From OLB7 sp966250335 (GTDB taxonomy: Bacteria; Bacteroidota; Ignavibacteria; OLB7), in the NCBI GenBank assembly GCA_966250335.1, contig CBINGZ010000005.1, positions 1-64,000 on the forward strand: a stretch of 64,000 nt of DNA. The letters run 5' to 3'. The notes under the pieces are model-generated. The model saw nothing but the letters and a program-made list of their open reading frames with translations, was not told the DNA's origin and ran no database searches. Positions 16,828 through 25,470 of this stretch are shown piece after piece. The translations under genes were made by a program, and so were the position numbers. The first letter of the stretch is position 1, and each line of letters opens with the position of its first letter.

Positions 16828-19800
16828 ATGCCTCGAACTCCCTTTACCGTCACCCTGATCTGCATGGAGCCCTCCCGTCCTGCTCTCCTGAGGGAGATCA
16901 CGGAGAGGATGAACATGGAGCCCGATCTACCGCTCCGTGTGACCCTCCATGCCCGCGAGTCGGCGACCCTTCTGACCGAGCCGGAACGGACCGGAGAGGA
17001 GATCGCCGCGAGCGATCTGGTGATCCTGAGCCACGTCATGCTCGACGAGGAGGCGGTGAAGCTGGAGGAGATCGTCACCCGACATGCCCGGCCGGAGGCG
17101 ACGATCGCCGCGATCTCCTGCGCGGGCCCGCTGATGCGGCTGACCCGCGTCGGAGCGTTCACGATGTCGAGAGGGGAGAAGGGGAGGGAAAAGGAGGGGA
17201 ATGAGCCCCCCTCGCCGGCCGCCGCCTCCCGTCTCAGGACGCTTCTGCGCCGCGTAACGGGGGGGAGGAACATCGGTCCCTATCTCAAGGATCTCATCAT
17301 TCTCGCCCCCAAACTCCTCCGTCTGGTGCCGGGGAAGATGCAGGATCTCCGGAGCTATATCGAGGCGTATCTCTACATGGTCGAGTGTTCGGGGGAGAAC
17401 GTCAGGTCGATGCTCATGATGCTCGCCGACCGCTACCACGCTCCGCTCCGGGGGAGGCTGAAGGGGCTCTATGCCGCCCCTGTCGTCCATCCCGCCGTCG
17501 GGATCTACCACCCCGATGCTCCGGCGGTCTTCGAGAGCCGGGAGGAGTATCTGAAGTGGTATCGCGCTCCCTCCGGCGCCGTCGTCGGCCTGCTGATCCT
17601 CCGCGGCGACATCGTGATGGGGGAGCGGGGGCATATCGACGAGATGATCCGCGAGATGGAGCGCCGGGGGCTTGGAGTGATCGCCGCCTTCAGCGGGTCG
17701 TTCGACTACAGAGTCGCCGTGGAGCGGATGATGCTCGACGAGCGGATGAAGGGGATCGACGCCCTCGTCTCCCTCACGGCGTTTCCGCTGGTGGGGGGGC
17801 ATCTCCGGAGCGAGCCGGAGAGCGCGGCGAAGGCGCTCGGCTCCTACGGCGTTCCCTATCTCTCCCCGATCCCTCTCATCTTCCAGACCGTCGACGAATG
17901 GCGCGGATCGGCCTACGGGCTGGCCCCCGTCCAGACGGCGCTCCATGTGGCGCTGCCGGAGCTGGACGGCGCGATCGAGCCGATCGTGGCGACCGGCATG
18001 GTCGAGGGCGAACGGGGGAAGGCGAAGGCGCTCCTTCCCGAACGGACGGCGCATCTTGTCTCGCGGCTGGAGAAATGGATCGCGCTGCGACGCGCCTCCA
18101 ACGCCGACAAGAAGATTGCCGTCACGATATTTTCATTCCCCCCCGACAGAGGCGCCGTCGGCACGGCCGCCTATCTCGACGTCTTCCGGAGCCTTTATCG
18201 GACACTGGTCAGACTGAAGAGCGAGGGGTACACGGTGGAGCTTCCGGAGTCGCCGGAGCGGATCATCGAGGATCTGATCCGGGGGGAGGATAAGCTCGCG
18301 ATCCCCTCGGCCGCCGAGCTGAACGTGGCCGGGCGTCTCTCCGCCGCCGACTACGAACGCCTTGCCGGGAACCTGAAGGAAGCGAAGGGAATGTGGGGCG
18401 AACCCCCCGGCGACCTCAACAGCGACGGACGGGATATCCTCATCTACGGCCGTCGCTACGGCAACGTGCTGGTGGGGGTGCAGCCGTCGTTCGGGTTCGA
18501 AGGCGATCCGATGCGCCTCCTCTTCGCGCGGGGAGCGACGCCGCATCACGGCTTCCTCGGGTATTATATCTGGCTGGAACATATCTTCGGCGCCGACGCC
18601 CATCTCCACTTCGGCACCCACGGCGCGCTGGAGTTCATGCCGGGGAAGCAGGTCGGGCTCGACGCGGGCTGCTGGCCCGACAGGCTGATCGGGAAGATCC
18701 CCAATATCTATCTCTATTCGATCAATAACCCGAGCGAGGGAACGATCGCGAAACGACGCGGTCTCGCTACCATCGTCAGCTACATGACCCCTCCGCTGGA
18801 GTTCGCCGGGCTCTACCGCGAGCTTTCATCGCTCAAGTCGATGATCCTCTCCTACACGACGGGGGAGGGATCGCGCGGGAGGATCGCCGAGGCGCTGATG
18901 GAGAAGGTCGATCAGCTTCATCTGGAGAAGGATGTGCAGCTTCCGCGTGACGAATCGGAATACGATCTATTCGTGGCCCGGCTGCACGGGCATCTGATGG
19001 AGATCGAATCCCGATTGATTCCGACGGGACTGCATGTCGCCGGAGAGGCCCCCTCTCCCCCCGAACTCTGCGACCTCCTCCTCTGCGTCGGCGAATACGA
19101 CAGGCCGGAGCTGGGGGTGAGAGCCCTCACCGGCATCATCGCCGATGCGGCCGGTGAACCGGACTACACCGATCTGGCGCGCCGGGCCGAAGAATCGGAA
19201 GAGGCGCTCGCCCTCTACACCCGTATCCGCGATGCGGCCCGCGCCTCGATACGGGCCATGCTTGAAACGGATGGGGGGAAGTCGAACGATGGAAGGATCG
19301 GACCCGGTGTGGAAGTCGTCCGCGCGCTGACCCGTCCCGGCTCTCCCTCGACGAAGGATCTCAAACGAACCCTCGCCTTCCTTCTCGATGTGGCCCGCAG
19401 GGGAAGCTGCGAGGGGGAACTCGACGCGCTCGTTAATGCTCTCGCGGGACGATATATTCCTCCCGCCGCCGGGGGGGACCCGGTCAGGCGTCCGGAGGCG
19501 CTCCCCTCCGGACGGAACATCCACTCGCTCGATCCCTCCGCCGTCCCCTCGACCGTCGCCGTCAGGAACGCGCGGCGGGTGGTGGAGATGATGCTGGCAA
19601 GGAACGTGGAGGAGACGGGGCGTCTGCCGGAGAGCGTCGGCATGGTCCTCTGGGGGCTCGACAACATCAAGACGCACGGCGAGGGGATTGCCCAGGTCTT
19701 CGCGCTGATCGGCGTGGAGCCGGTGGCCGATTCGATCGGAAGAATATCGCGATTGCGCGTGATCCCCCTGGAAAGCCTGGGGCGCCCCCGTATCGACGTG

Positions 19801-20688
19801 ACGGTGCAGGCGAGCGGGATCTTCCGCGATATCTTCGGACTCCAGATCGAGATGATCGACCAGGCGATGCGGCTTGTAGCGGCGCTCGACGAGCCGCTGG
19901 AGATGAATCACGTCCGCCGCCGCTCGCTCGCCATCGCCGCGGAGCTTGGAATATCGCTGGAGGATGCATCGATCCGGCTCTTCTCCAATGCCGGAGGGGC
20001 CTACGGAGCGGGGGTCGATCAGATGGTGGCGATGTCGGCATGGGAGAAGCGGGAGGATCTGGCGGAGGCGTTCCTCAGAAGGAAATCGTTCGCCTACGGC
20101 AAGGGGTTCTCCGCCCGGCAGGGGAGGGCGATCTTCGAGAAGCTGGCGGCCGGGGTCGACACGACGTTCCAGAACCTCGACTCCAGCGAGGTGGGGATCA
20201 CCGACGTCGATCATTATTTCGAGTACCTCGGCGGGCTCACGAGCGTGGTGGAGCGGATGCGCGGCGAGCGCCCCGTGATCCTGGTCGCCGACACCACCAC
20301 GGCGCGCGCCAAGGTGCGGACCCTGGAGGGGACGATACGTCTGGAGGCGCGGACCAAGCTGCTGAACCCCAGATGGTACGAGGGGATGCTCCGCCACGGT
20401 TACCAGGGGGTGGAGGAGATCCGGAAGCGGATCGACTACACCTTCGGGTTCAGCGCCACCGCGGGGGCCGTGGACGGATGGGTCTACGGATCGGTCTACG
20501 AGACATACGTGGAGGACTCCGAGGTGCGCGAACGAATGCTGGAGGCGAACGCCCATGCCTACGCCGGGATCGTGCGGCGGCTGGTGGAGGCGCACGACCG
20601 CGGCTTCTGGGAGGCGGACGACGACCGCCGCGAACGTCTCGACGAACTCTCGACCGAACTGGAGGATCGGCTGGAAGGGGTGATCTGA
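16828..20688 (+). CDS. bchH: Magnesium chelatase subunit H (BchH type)
   Basis: A 1,286-residue porphyrin-binding subunit that with BchI and BchD inserts Mg2+ into protoporphyrin IX, the branch step toward (bacterio)chlorophyll. The N-terminal region looks like DUF3479 (ends MRLTRVGAFTMS near 113), and a CobN/Mg-chelatase domain (PF02514) covers the rest. Diagnostic BchH text is present: FGTHGALEFMPGKQVG (about 593-608), IPNIYLYSINNPSEGTIAKR and YLGGLTSVVERMRGERP. CobN of B12 synthesis has instead a WGTHGNLEWLPGK-type motif, so the BchH assignment is favoured. Length fits BchH/BchS/BchT. The ATG at 16828 lacks a strong ribosome site. The subunit partners are encoded at 25471-28453. Confidence 0.9.
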   Translation: MPRTPFTVTLICMEPSRPALLREITERMNMEPDLPLRVTLHARESATLLTEPERTGEEIAASDLVILSHVMLDEEAVKLEEIVTRHARPEATIAAISCAGPLMRLTRVGAFTMSRGEKGREKEGNEPPSPAAASRLRTLLRRVTGGRNIGPYLKDLIILAPKLLRLVPGKMQDLRSYIEAYLYMVECSGENVRSMLMMLADRYHAPLRGRLKGLYAAPVVHPAVGIYHPDAPAVFESREEYLKWYRAPSGAVVGLLILRGDIVMGERGHIDEMIREMERRGLGVIAAFSGSFDYRVAVERMMLDERMKGIDALVSLTAFPLVGGHLRSEPESAAKALGSYGVPYLSPIPLIFQTVDEWRGSAYGLAPVQTALHVALPELDGAIEPIVATGMVEGERGKAKALLPERTAHLVSRLEKWIALRRASNADKKIAVTIFSFPPDRGAVGTAAYLDVFRSLYRTLVRLKSEGYTVELPESPERIIEDLIRGEDKLAIPSAAELNVAGRLSAADYERLAGNLKEAKGMWGEPPGDLNSDGRDILIYGRRYGNVLVGVQPSFGFEGDPMRLLFARGATPHHGFLGYYIWLEHIFGADAHLHFGTHGALEFMPGKQVGLDAGCWPDRLIGKIPNIYLYSINNPSEGTIAKRRGLATIVSYMTPPLEFAGLYRELSSLKSMILSYTTGEGSRGRIAEALMEKVDQLHLEKDVQLPRDESEYDLFVARLHGHLMEIESRLIPTGLHVAGEAPSPPELCDLLLCVGEYDRPELGVRALTGIIADAAGEPDYTDLARRAEESEEALALYTRIRDAARASIRAMLETDGGKSNDGRIGPGVEVVRALTRPGSPSTKDLKRTLAFLLDVARRGSCEGELDALVNALAGRYIPPAAGGDPVRRPEALPSGRNIHSLDPSAVPSTVAVRNARRVVEMMLARNVEETGRLPESVGMVLWGLDNIKTHGEGIAQVFALIGVEPVADSIGRISRLRVIPLESLGRPRIDVTVQASGIFRDIFGLQIEMIDQAMRLVAALDEPLEMNHVRRRSLAIAAELGISLEDASIRLFSNAGGAYGAGVDQMVAMSAWEKREDLAEAFLRRKSFAYGKGFSARQGRAIFEKLAAGVDTTFQNLDSSEVGITDVDHYFEYLGGLTSVVERMRGERPVILVADTTTARAKVRTLEGTIRLEARTKLLNPRWYEGMLRHGYQGVEEIRKRIDYTFGFSATAGAVDGWVYGSVYETYVEDSEVRERMLEANAHAYAGIVRRLVEAHDRGFWEADDDRRERLDELSTELEDRLEGVI

Positions 20689-20785
20689 CCGCGGAACTCT
20701 TTCCGGCGGACGCCGGTTGTCTCAACAGGGCGGGTTCCCGTCCTGTCATATTCGTTTCCTCTTCATCGTTTCGGCACGCGGCAGC

Positions 20786-21250
20786 ATGGCGGCAGCGCTT
20801 CACAGAGTTCCACCGGTTCAGGCCCTCCGTCTTGTGACGGCGGCGCTTCTGCTCCTTCCGGCGTGCAGCGACCGGGGGCCGAGCTCTCCGGGCGACTTCA
20901 CCGACCGGCTGACGTTCGGGCGGTCGACGGGGAACATGACGTCGGAGCTATCGGGGGTGTCGAACGAGTTCAGGCTGGAATCGGCCGGGACCGTCACGGT
21001 CTTCTGCCGGATCGAGAGCCGGCGCGACATCTCGGAAGGGGGAGTGGTGCTGGACTTCGAGAAGGTGGAAGCGAACGGCTCGATATCGATGTATCGCAGT
21101 CTGCCGTTCGATCCTCCCCGGGAGTCGCGGAACGTTCTCGTCTCCAGCGTGATCCTGACCGACCCGGCGACCTACCTGGTCACGGCGCGGACCCCTTCCG
21201 ATCCGAACGGCGTGATCGCCAGGGACCGGCTGACGATTCTGAAACGATAG
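20786..21250 (+). CDS. Putative lipoprotein
   Basis: A protein of 154 residues with a lipoprotein signal: basic start, hydrophobic LVTAALLLLPAC with the lipobox cysteine near residue 26. The mature part (about 125 residues) is beta-rich in appearance, with no recognised family. The ATG at 20786 gives the best signal peptide; an upstream in-frame start at 20717 would spoil it. It lies 97 bases after bchH on the same strand, but there is no functional link visible. Confidence 0.65.
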   Translation: MAAALHRVPPVQALRLVTAALLLLPACSDRGPSSPGDFTDRLTFGRSTGNMTSELSGVSNEFRLESAGTVTVFCRIESRRDISEGGVVLDFEKVEANGSISMYRSLPFDPPRESRNVLVSSVILTDPATYLVTARTPSDPNGVIARDRLTILKR

Positions 21251-21371
21251 ACTCCACCGCCGCATATCGAGCGATCTTGCTATCTTCGACCGGCTTGAAT
21301 TTTCGTCCGAACATTTCAGTTGCGAGATATCGTCCGTGAGAGAAACGGGGCTTCCTTACACGCAGATCGAC

Positions 21372-22226
21372 ATGCCGAATCGGCACGTTCTCCACGTCCG
21401 GCCGATGTGGTGCGTCGGGTTTCTCCTGTCGTTCCCTCTTCTTCTGAACGGACAGACCGCTCCGGCTCCGCTCCATGCGGGGTCGAACGGAGACTCCGCG
21501 GCGTTCGCGCCGGCCCCCGGCGACGTCCTGACGCCGAACACCAGGCGGAACACGCCCTACCTGAAGATCGGGCTCCGCGCCGGGATCAACCGCTCCAGCT
21601 ACACCAACGACGTCTATCTGGACAACACTCCTCTCGATGTCGGAAAGGTCTCCGGGGAAGGGGATATCTACAGGTCGGGGGCGGGCTTCGGCTACCAGGT
21701 CGGGTTCGATCTGGAGTATCCGATCAACACCGGGTTCTCGCTCATGTTCACCGGGGAGTTCGACAGAGCCGTCTTCGGCGCCTCCGGATCGGTGCGGGAA
21801 CCGTGCGTGAACGCCGGGGGAGATACGGCGATCGGCAGCTCGGTCCACGAGTTCACGGCCGCCATCAACTACCTGAAGGGGGCGGCGGGGGCGAAGCTCG
21901 ACTTCTCCAGCTTCTACCTCCTTATCGGGCTGACGCTGGCGAAACCGACCTCCTCCACGCTGGAACGGACGAAGGAGTTCGGCGGCGGGGATTGCTACTT
22001 TCCCGGCACCGGACGTACATCGATCAGCGAGACGACCGGGGTGCCGGAGACGACCGGGCTCCACTACTCGCTTCGGGTGGGGGCGGGGCTCACCTATCCG
22101 TTGACCGACCGGCTGAACTTTCAACCGGAGCTGGTGCTCGATTTCGGGTTGAACGCCATCAACAAGTCCCCCAACTCCGATCTTGGTCTCTATATGATCT
22201 GTGCCACGCTACGATATGATCTGTAA
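21372..22226 (+). CDS. Outer-membrane beta-barrel protein (PorT-like)
   Basis: About 284 residues with a signal peptide (MPNRHVLHVRPMW..., cleaved after LNGQ). The barrel region alternates hydrophobic and polar residues (YLKIGLRAGINRSSY, GFGYQVGFDLEYPI, YSLRVGAGLTYPLTDRLNFQPEL) and ends in LRYDL, with an aromatic residue near the C-terminus as in outer-membrane barrels of the PorT/OMP_b-brl_2 type. A GTG at 21336 would add 12 residues. It precedes an OmpA/PD40 lipoprotein by about 30 bases and is probably co-transcribed with it. Confidence 0.75.
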   Translation: MPNRHVLHVRPMWCVGFLLSFPLLLNGQTAPAPLHAGSNGDSAAFAPAPGDVLTPNTRRNTPYLKIGLRAGINRSSYTNDVYLDNTPLDVGKVSGEGDIYRSGAGFGYQVGFDLEYPINTGFSLMFTGEFDRAVFGASGSVREPCVNAGGDTAIGSSVHEFTAAINYLKGAAGAKLDFSSFYLLIGLTLAKPTSSTLERTKEFGGGDCYFPGTGRTSISETTGVPETTGLHYSLRVGAGLTYPLTDRLNFQPELVLDFGLNAINKSPNSDLGLYMICATLRYDL

Positions 22227-22257
22227 TCGCGGATATCGGAACCGGAGGAATCGTGCC

Positions 22258-23823
22258 GTGGGGCGTACACCCGTACGGCGCCTTCTCTTCGTGCTCCTCG
22301 CCCCGGCGGTCGCGGCGATCGTCGCCGGCTGCTCGACGGTCGACACGATCCGCCCGATCATCCTGGGGGAACTCGACGTCCAGAAGAGCGGGGTGAACCT
22401 TGTTCCCGCGAACGAGTTCAACAGCTCGGCCGACGATTTCGGCCTGACGATGCCGCTCGACTCCACCTCCGTCTTCTTCACGTCGTCGCGCGCCGGGGCG
22501 ACGGGAAAGCACAGCATTTTTACATCGCGTCGCGAGAACGGCGTGTGGGGGCAGCCGGAACTTGCCGTTGCCCTCAACAACGGCATGAGCAACGGCGTCC
22601 CGATGATCACCCCCGGAGGGGAGACGATGTATTTCACCGGCTGCGACTACGGCCTGGGGGATTGCGATCTCTACAGGGTCAACTCCGGTCCGCGCGGCGC
22701 CGTGCCGGAACGGACCGTCCCCTGGACGATCCCCTCCAACATGGGGCTGCCGATCAACGGGACCTACTGGGACTCCCAGCCGACGATCGCCGCCGACGGC
22801 AGCGTCATCTATTTCTCCAGCGACCGCCCCGGCGGCATCGGCGGCAAGGATATCTGGTACAGCCGCCGCCAGCTCAACGGCGAGTGGAGCCCCCCGGTGA
22901 ACGCCGGTGAGAAGGTGAACACATCGTTCGACGAGGTGACCCCCTGGCTCGCGCCGGACAACCAGACGCTGACCTTCAGCTCCAACGGCCACCCCGGCCT
23001 GGGCGGGTTCGACATCTTCGTGATCCCGGTCGACGCTCAGGATGTGCAGGCCTCCAACGTCGGGATCCCCCTCAACAGCGCCGCCGACGAGATCTCCTTC
23101 AGTCTCTCCGCCGACGGAACGAAGGCCTTCGTCGCCTCCAACAGAAAGGGGGGGCTGGGTGGATACGATCTCTATCGCGTCGACCCTGTTCCGATCGTCG
23201 TCGACCCGGTGATGATCGTCGATGGAAGAGTTCTGGCGGCCGACGGCTCCCCGATTCTGGGGACGGTCGAGGTGGTCGATCTCCGTTCCAGCAAGTCGGT
23301 CGGAAGCTTCAGCACCGATCCGGCGACGGGACATTTCGCGGTGATTCTCCCGCGCGGACGGAACTACGCGATCACGGCGCAGGGGGCGAACTTCCTCTTC
23401 ATGTCGCGGCAGGTCGATGTTCCCTGGAATCTGGAGGAGACGATCACCCGCACGATAAACTTCGAGCTGCAGCCGATCAACGGGATCATACGGCTGCTGG
23501 TCTTCTTCGAGCCGGGGCAGGCGCTGCTGGAACGGGAGTCGGCAAGCGATCTGGACCGCGTGGCCGATCTGCTGACCTACAACAAGACATATCGTGTCGA
23601 GATTGCCGGACACACCGACAACATCGGCGAGCCGGAGGTGAACCTGGCGCTTTCGAAGGAGAGGGCGCAGGCGGTGAAGTCGTATCTGGTGGGGAACAGG
23701 ATTCCGGCCGACCGTGTCGACGCCGTCGGCTACGGCTCCTCGCAGCCGATCGCCACCAACGACAACGAGGAGGGGCGCGCGCTGAACAGACGGGTGGAGC
23801 TGAGAATGATCATCCCGCAGTGA
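22258..23823 (+). CDS. OmpA-family lipoprotein with PD40 beta-propeller
   Basis: A protein of 521 residues. The GTG at 22258 has GGAGG nine bases upstream and opens a lipoprotein signal with lipobox VAGC (residue 26). WD40-like PD40 repeats follow (FTSSRAGATGKHSIF, YFSSDRPGGIGGKDIWYSRR, FVASNRKGGLGGYDLYRV; about 60-310), then a carboxypeptidase-regulatory-like beta-sandwich (VLAADGSPILGTVEVVD) and a C-terminal OmpA domain (FEPGQALLERES..., HTDNIGEPEVNLALSKERA, NRRVEL). This order resembles PorE/PG1058-type periplasmic proteins of the T9SS, but no TPR is present. It likely tethers the outer membrane to peptidoglycan. Confidence 0.85.
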   Translation: MGRTPVRRLLFVLLAPAVAAIVAGCSTVDTIRPIILGELDVQKSGVNLVPANEFNSSADDFGLTMPLDSTSVFFTSSRAGATGKHSIFTSRRENGVWGQPELAVALNNGMSNGVPMITPGGETMYFTGCDYGLGDCDLYRVNSGPRGAVPERTVPWTIPSNMGLPINGTYWDSQPTIAADGSVIYFSSDRPGGIGGKDIWYSRRQLNGEWSPPVNAGEKVNTSFDEVTPWLAPDNQTLTFSSNGHPGLGGFDIFVIPVDAQDVQASNVGIPLNSAADEISFSLSADGTKAFVASNRKGGLGGYDLYRVDPVPIVVDPVMIVDGRVLAADGSPILGTVEVVDLRSSKSVGSFSTDPATGHFAVILPRGRNYAITAQGANFLFMSRQVDVPWNLEETITRTINFELQPINGIIRLLVFFEPGQALLERESASDLDRVADLLTYNKTYRVEIAGHTDNIGEPEVNLALSKERAQAVKSYLVGNRIPADRVDAVGYGSSQPIATNDNEEGRALNRRVELRMIIPQ

Positions 23824-23879
23824 TCATCTCCCGAAAAGGGTGATGCGGGCCGCCGTGACGTATCGAAACAGGAGATACC

Positions 23880-24077
23880 ATGTCGAATCAGGACGACCAT
23901 GCCGACGGATCGGGTAAAGAGCTCTCGGAGTTCGAGATCGATCTGGAGCACTGCATCTGGAAGGATTGCAAGGGGGATCTGATAGAACTTCACTCCTATG
24001 CCGCCTTCAACTGGGTTACGGCCGGTTACCGCTGCACCCACTGCGGCCGCGAGTTCACGATGAAGATCGAGACGTAG
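23880..24077 (+). CDS. Small zinc-ribbon-like protein
   Basis: A 65-residue protein with a good ribosome site (AGGAGATACC before the ATG). It contains four cysteines in pairs (CIWKDC and CTHC), with YRCTHCGREF looking like a treble-clef or ribbon knuckle. No signal peptide. No known family was recognised; it may bind zinc and nucleic acid or be an accessory protein. The clean start and codon use support it as a real gene. Confidence 0.6.
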   Translation: MSNQDDHADGSGKELSEFEIDLEHCIWKDCKGDLIELHSYAAFNWVTAGYRCTHCGREFTMKIET

Positions 24078-24092
24078 TGATTCCATCGCCCC

Positions 24093-25247
24093 GTGATATT
24101 CATCTCTTCCCTCGATCGCCCTCTCGTATGGCCGCGGGTCGCGCTCCTTGCGCTTCCGGCGGCGCTCTTCTGTTCGGTCGCGTCCGGGGCGGGCCCCGGT
24201 CCGCGGACGGATGAAGGATCGCGGCTCGATTCGATCCGGAAGTTCATCGTCGGGCGGATGGAAGGGGCGGGGATACCGGGTCTGGCGGTGTCGGTGGCGC
24301 TCGATTCGTCGATCGTCTATTCGGAGGGATTCGGAACGGCCGATCTGATGCGGCGGACTCCTGTCGGCAGGGAGACGCTCTTCAGGCTCGCCTCTGTCTC
24401 CAAGCCCCTGACCGCCGTCGCCGCGATGCGGTTGATCGAGCTGGGGCTCCTCGATCCCGACGCTCCCATCGGACGATACTGTCCGGAGTTTCCGGAGAAG
24501 GAATGGCCCGTCACCGCGCGGCAGCTTCTCTCGCACACGGCCGGGGTCCGCCACTACGGGTCTCCGCGCGAGTTCGGCAATACCACGCACTACGATGATC
24601 TGACCTCTCCGCTGGAGATCTTCGCTCACGACTCCCTCCTCTTCAGGCCGGGGACGGCGTTCCATTACAGCAGCTACGGATATCTGCTCCTCGGCTGCGT
24701 CATGGAGGGGGCCTCGGGAATCCCCTACGCCGAGTGCCTCCGTCGGTTCGTCCTGGAGCCGGCCGGGATGACGAGCACCTCCATCGCAACCGACACCATC
24801 GACGAAGCGCGCTATGCCGGGGCATACGGTCGCGACCTGAAGGGATCGATCGTCGACGCCCCGCCGATCGACGTGAGCGACAGGATTCCGGGGGGGGGCA
24901 TCATATCGTCCGCCGATGATCTTGCGACCTTTGCGATAGCCCTGGGAACAGGGCGCCTTCTCTCCGGCCCGTTACTCCGGATGATGGCGACGCCGCAGCG
25001 TCTCGAAGGGGGGGCGACGGTGCAGTACGGGCTCGGATGGATCATCGCCGATCGGAACGACGAGCGACGAATCCTGCACGACGGCTCGCAGTTCGGGGTC
25101 AGAACTCTTCTGCTGATCGTCCCCGCGCGCCGCGTCTCGGTGGCCGTGCTCGCCAACATGGAGGGGGATCCGACCGGCCGCGTCATCGAGGAGATAGCCG
25201 AGATCATGGTGCGGGAGTTCGGAGGGGGAGGGGAACGGCCCCGATGA
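24093..25247 (+). CDS. Beta-lactamase-family serine hydrolase
   Basis: About 384 residues from a GTG start. A signal peptide (ALLALPAALFCSVASGAG) is followed by a class C beta-lactamase/DD-peptidase fold. The nucleophile motif SVSK (RLASVSKPLTAVAAM) is at about residues 102-105, the second motif is YSSYGY in place of the usual YxN, and a third-box candidate is HDGSQFGVR. The family includes periplasmic penicillin-binding proteins, esterases and D-amino-peptidases, and I cannot tell which substrate is used. A divergent second motif suggests it is not a true beta-lactamase. Confidence 0.8.
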   Translation: MIFISSLDRPLVWPRVALLALPAALFCSVASGAGPGPRTDEGSRLDSIRKFIVGRMEGAGIPGLAVSVALDSSIVYSEGFGTADLMRRTPVGRETLFRLASVSKPLTAVAAMRLIELGLLDPDAPIGRYCPEFPEKEWPVTARQLLSHTAGVRHYGSPREFGNTTHYDDLTSPLEIFAHDSLLFRPGTAFHYSSYGYLLLGCVMEGASGIPYAECLRRFVLEPAGMTSTSIATDTIDEARYAGAYGRDLKGSIVDAPPIDVSDRIPGGGIISSADDLATFAIALGTGRLLSGPLLRMMATPQRLEGGATVQYGLGWIIADRNDERRILHDGSQFGVRTLLLIVPARRVSVAVLANMEGDPTGRVIEEIAEIMVREFGGGGERPR

Positions 25248-25259
25248 ACCATGCGTGTT

Positions 25260-25284
25260 CGCTACATCGATACCCGATGTAGCG
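25260..25284. terminator. Perfect hairpin between convergent genes
   Basis: A 10-bp perfect stem (cgctacatcg and its complement written cgatgtagcg) with a 5-base loop, between the serine hydrolase and the convergent bchD. No T-run follows, so it could be a weak bidirectional terminator or an extragenic palindrome. The remaining bases to 25470 hold a second small GC hairpin (gcccc-ttc-ggggc near 25335) and no gene. Confidence 0.45.
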
Positions 25285-25470
25285 TTCTCCTCTGATCCAT
25301 CCTGATTAAATCCGGCTCAACCGGCTGATGGCTCGCCCCTTCGGGGCCGGAAGATGGCAACTCGCTGCGATCTACCGTTCGATCGATTCCGGCTCGCCTC
25401 TACGGGAAGATCGGGTATCGGCTGCTGATCGCATCGCAGGGCGATGTTGACCTCCTTGAAGCCGTACAAT

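Noticed and set aside
16828..20688. Cobaltochelatase CobN as identity of the large chelatase subunit
   Set aside because: The key motifs read FGTHGALEFMPGK and NNPSEGTIAKR as in BchH/ChlH; CobN has different residues here. A tree would still be decisive.
24093..25247. A true beta-lactamase resistance gene
   Set aside because: The second motif is YSSYGY rather than YxN, and the broader family is mostly esterases and peptidases.
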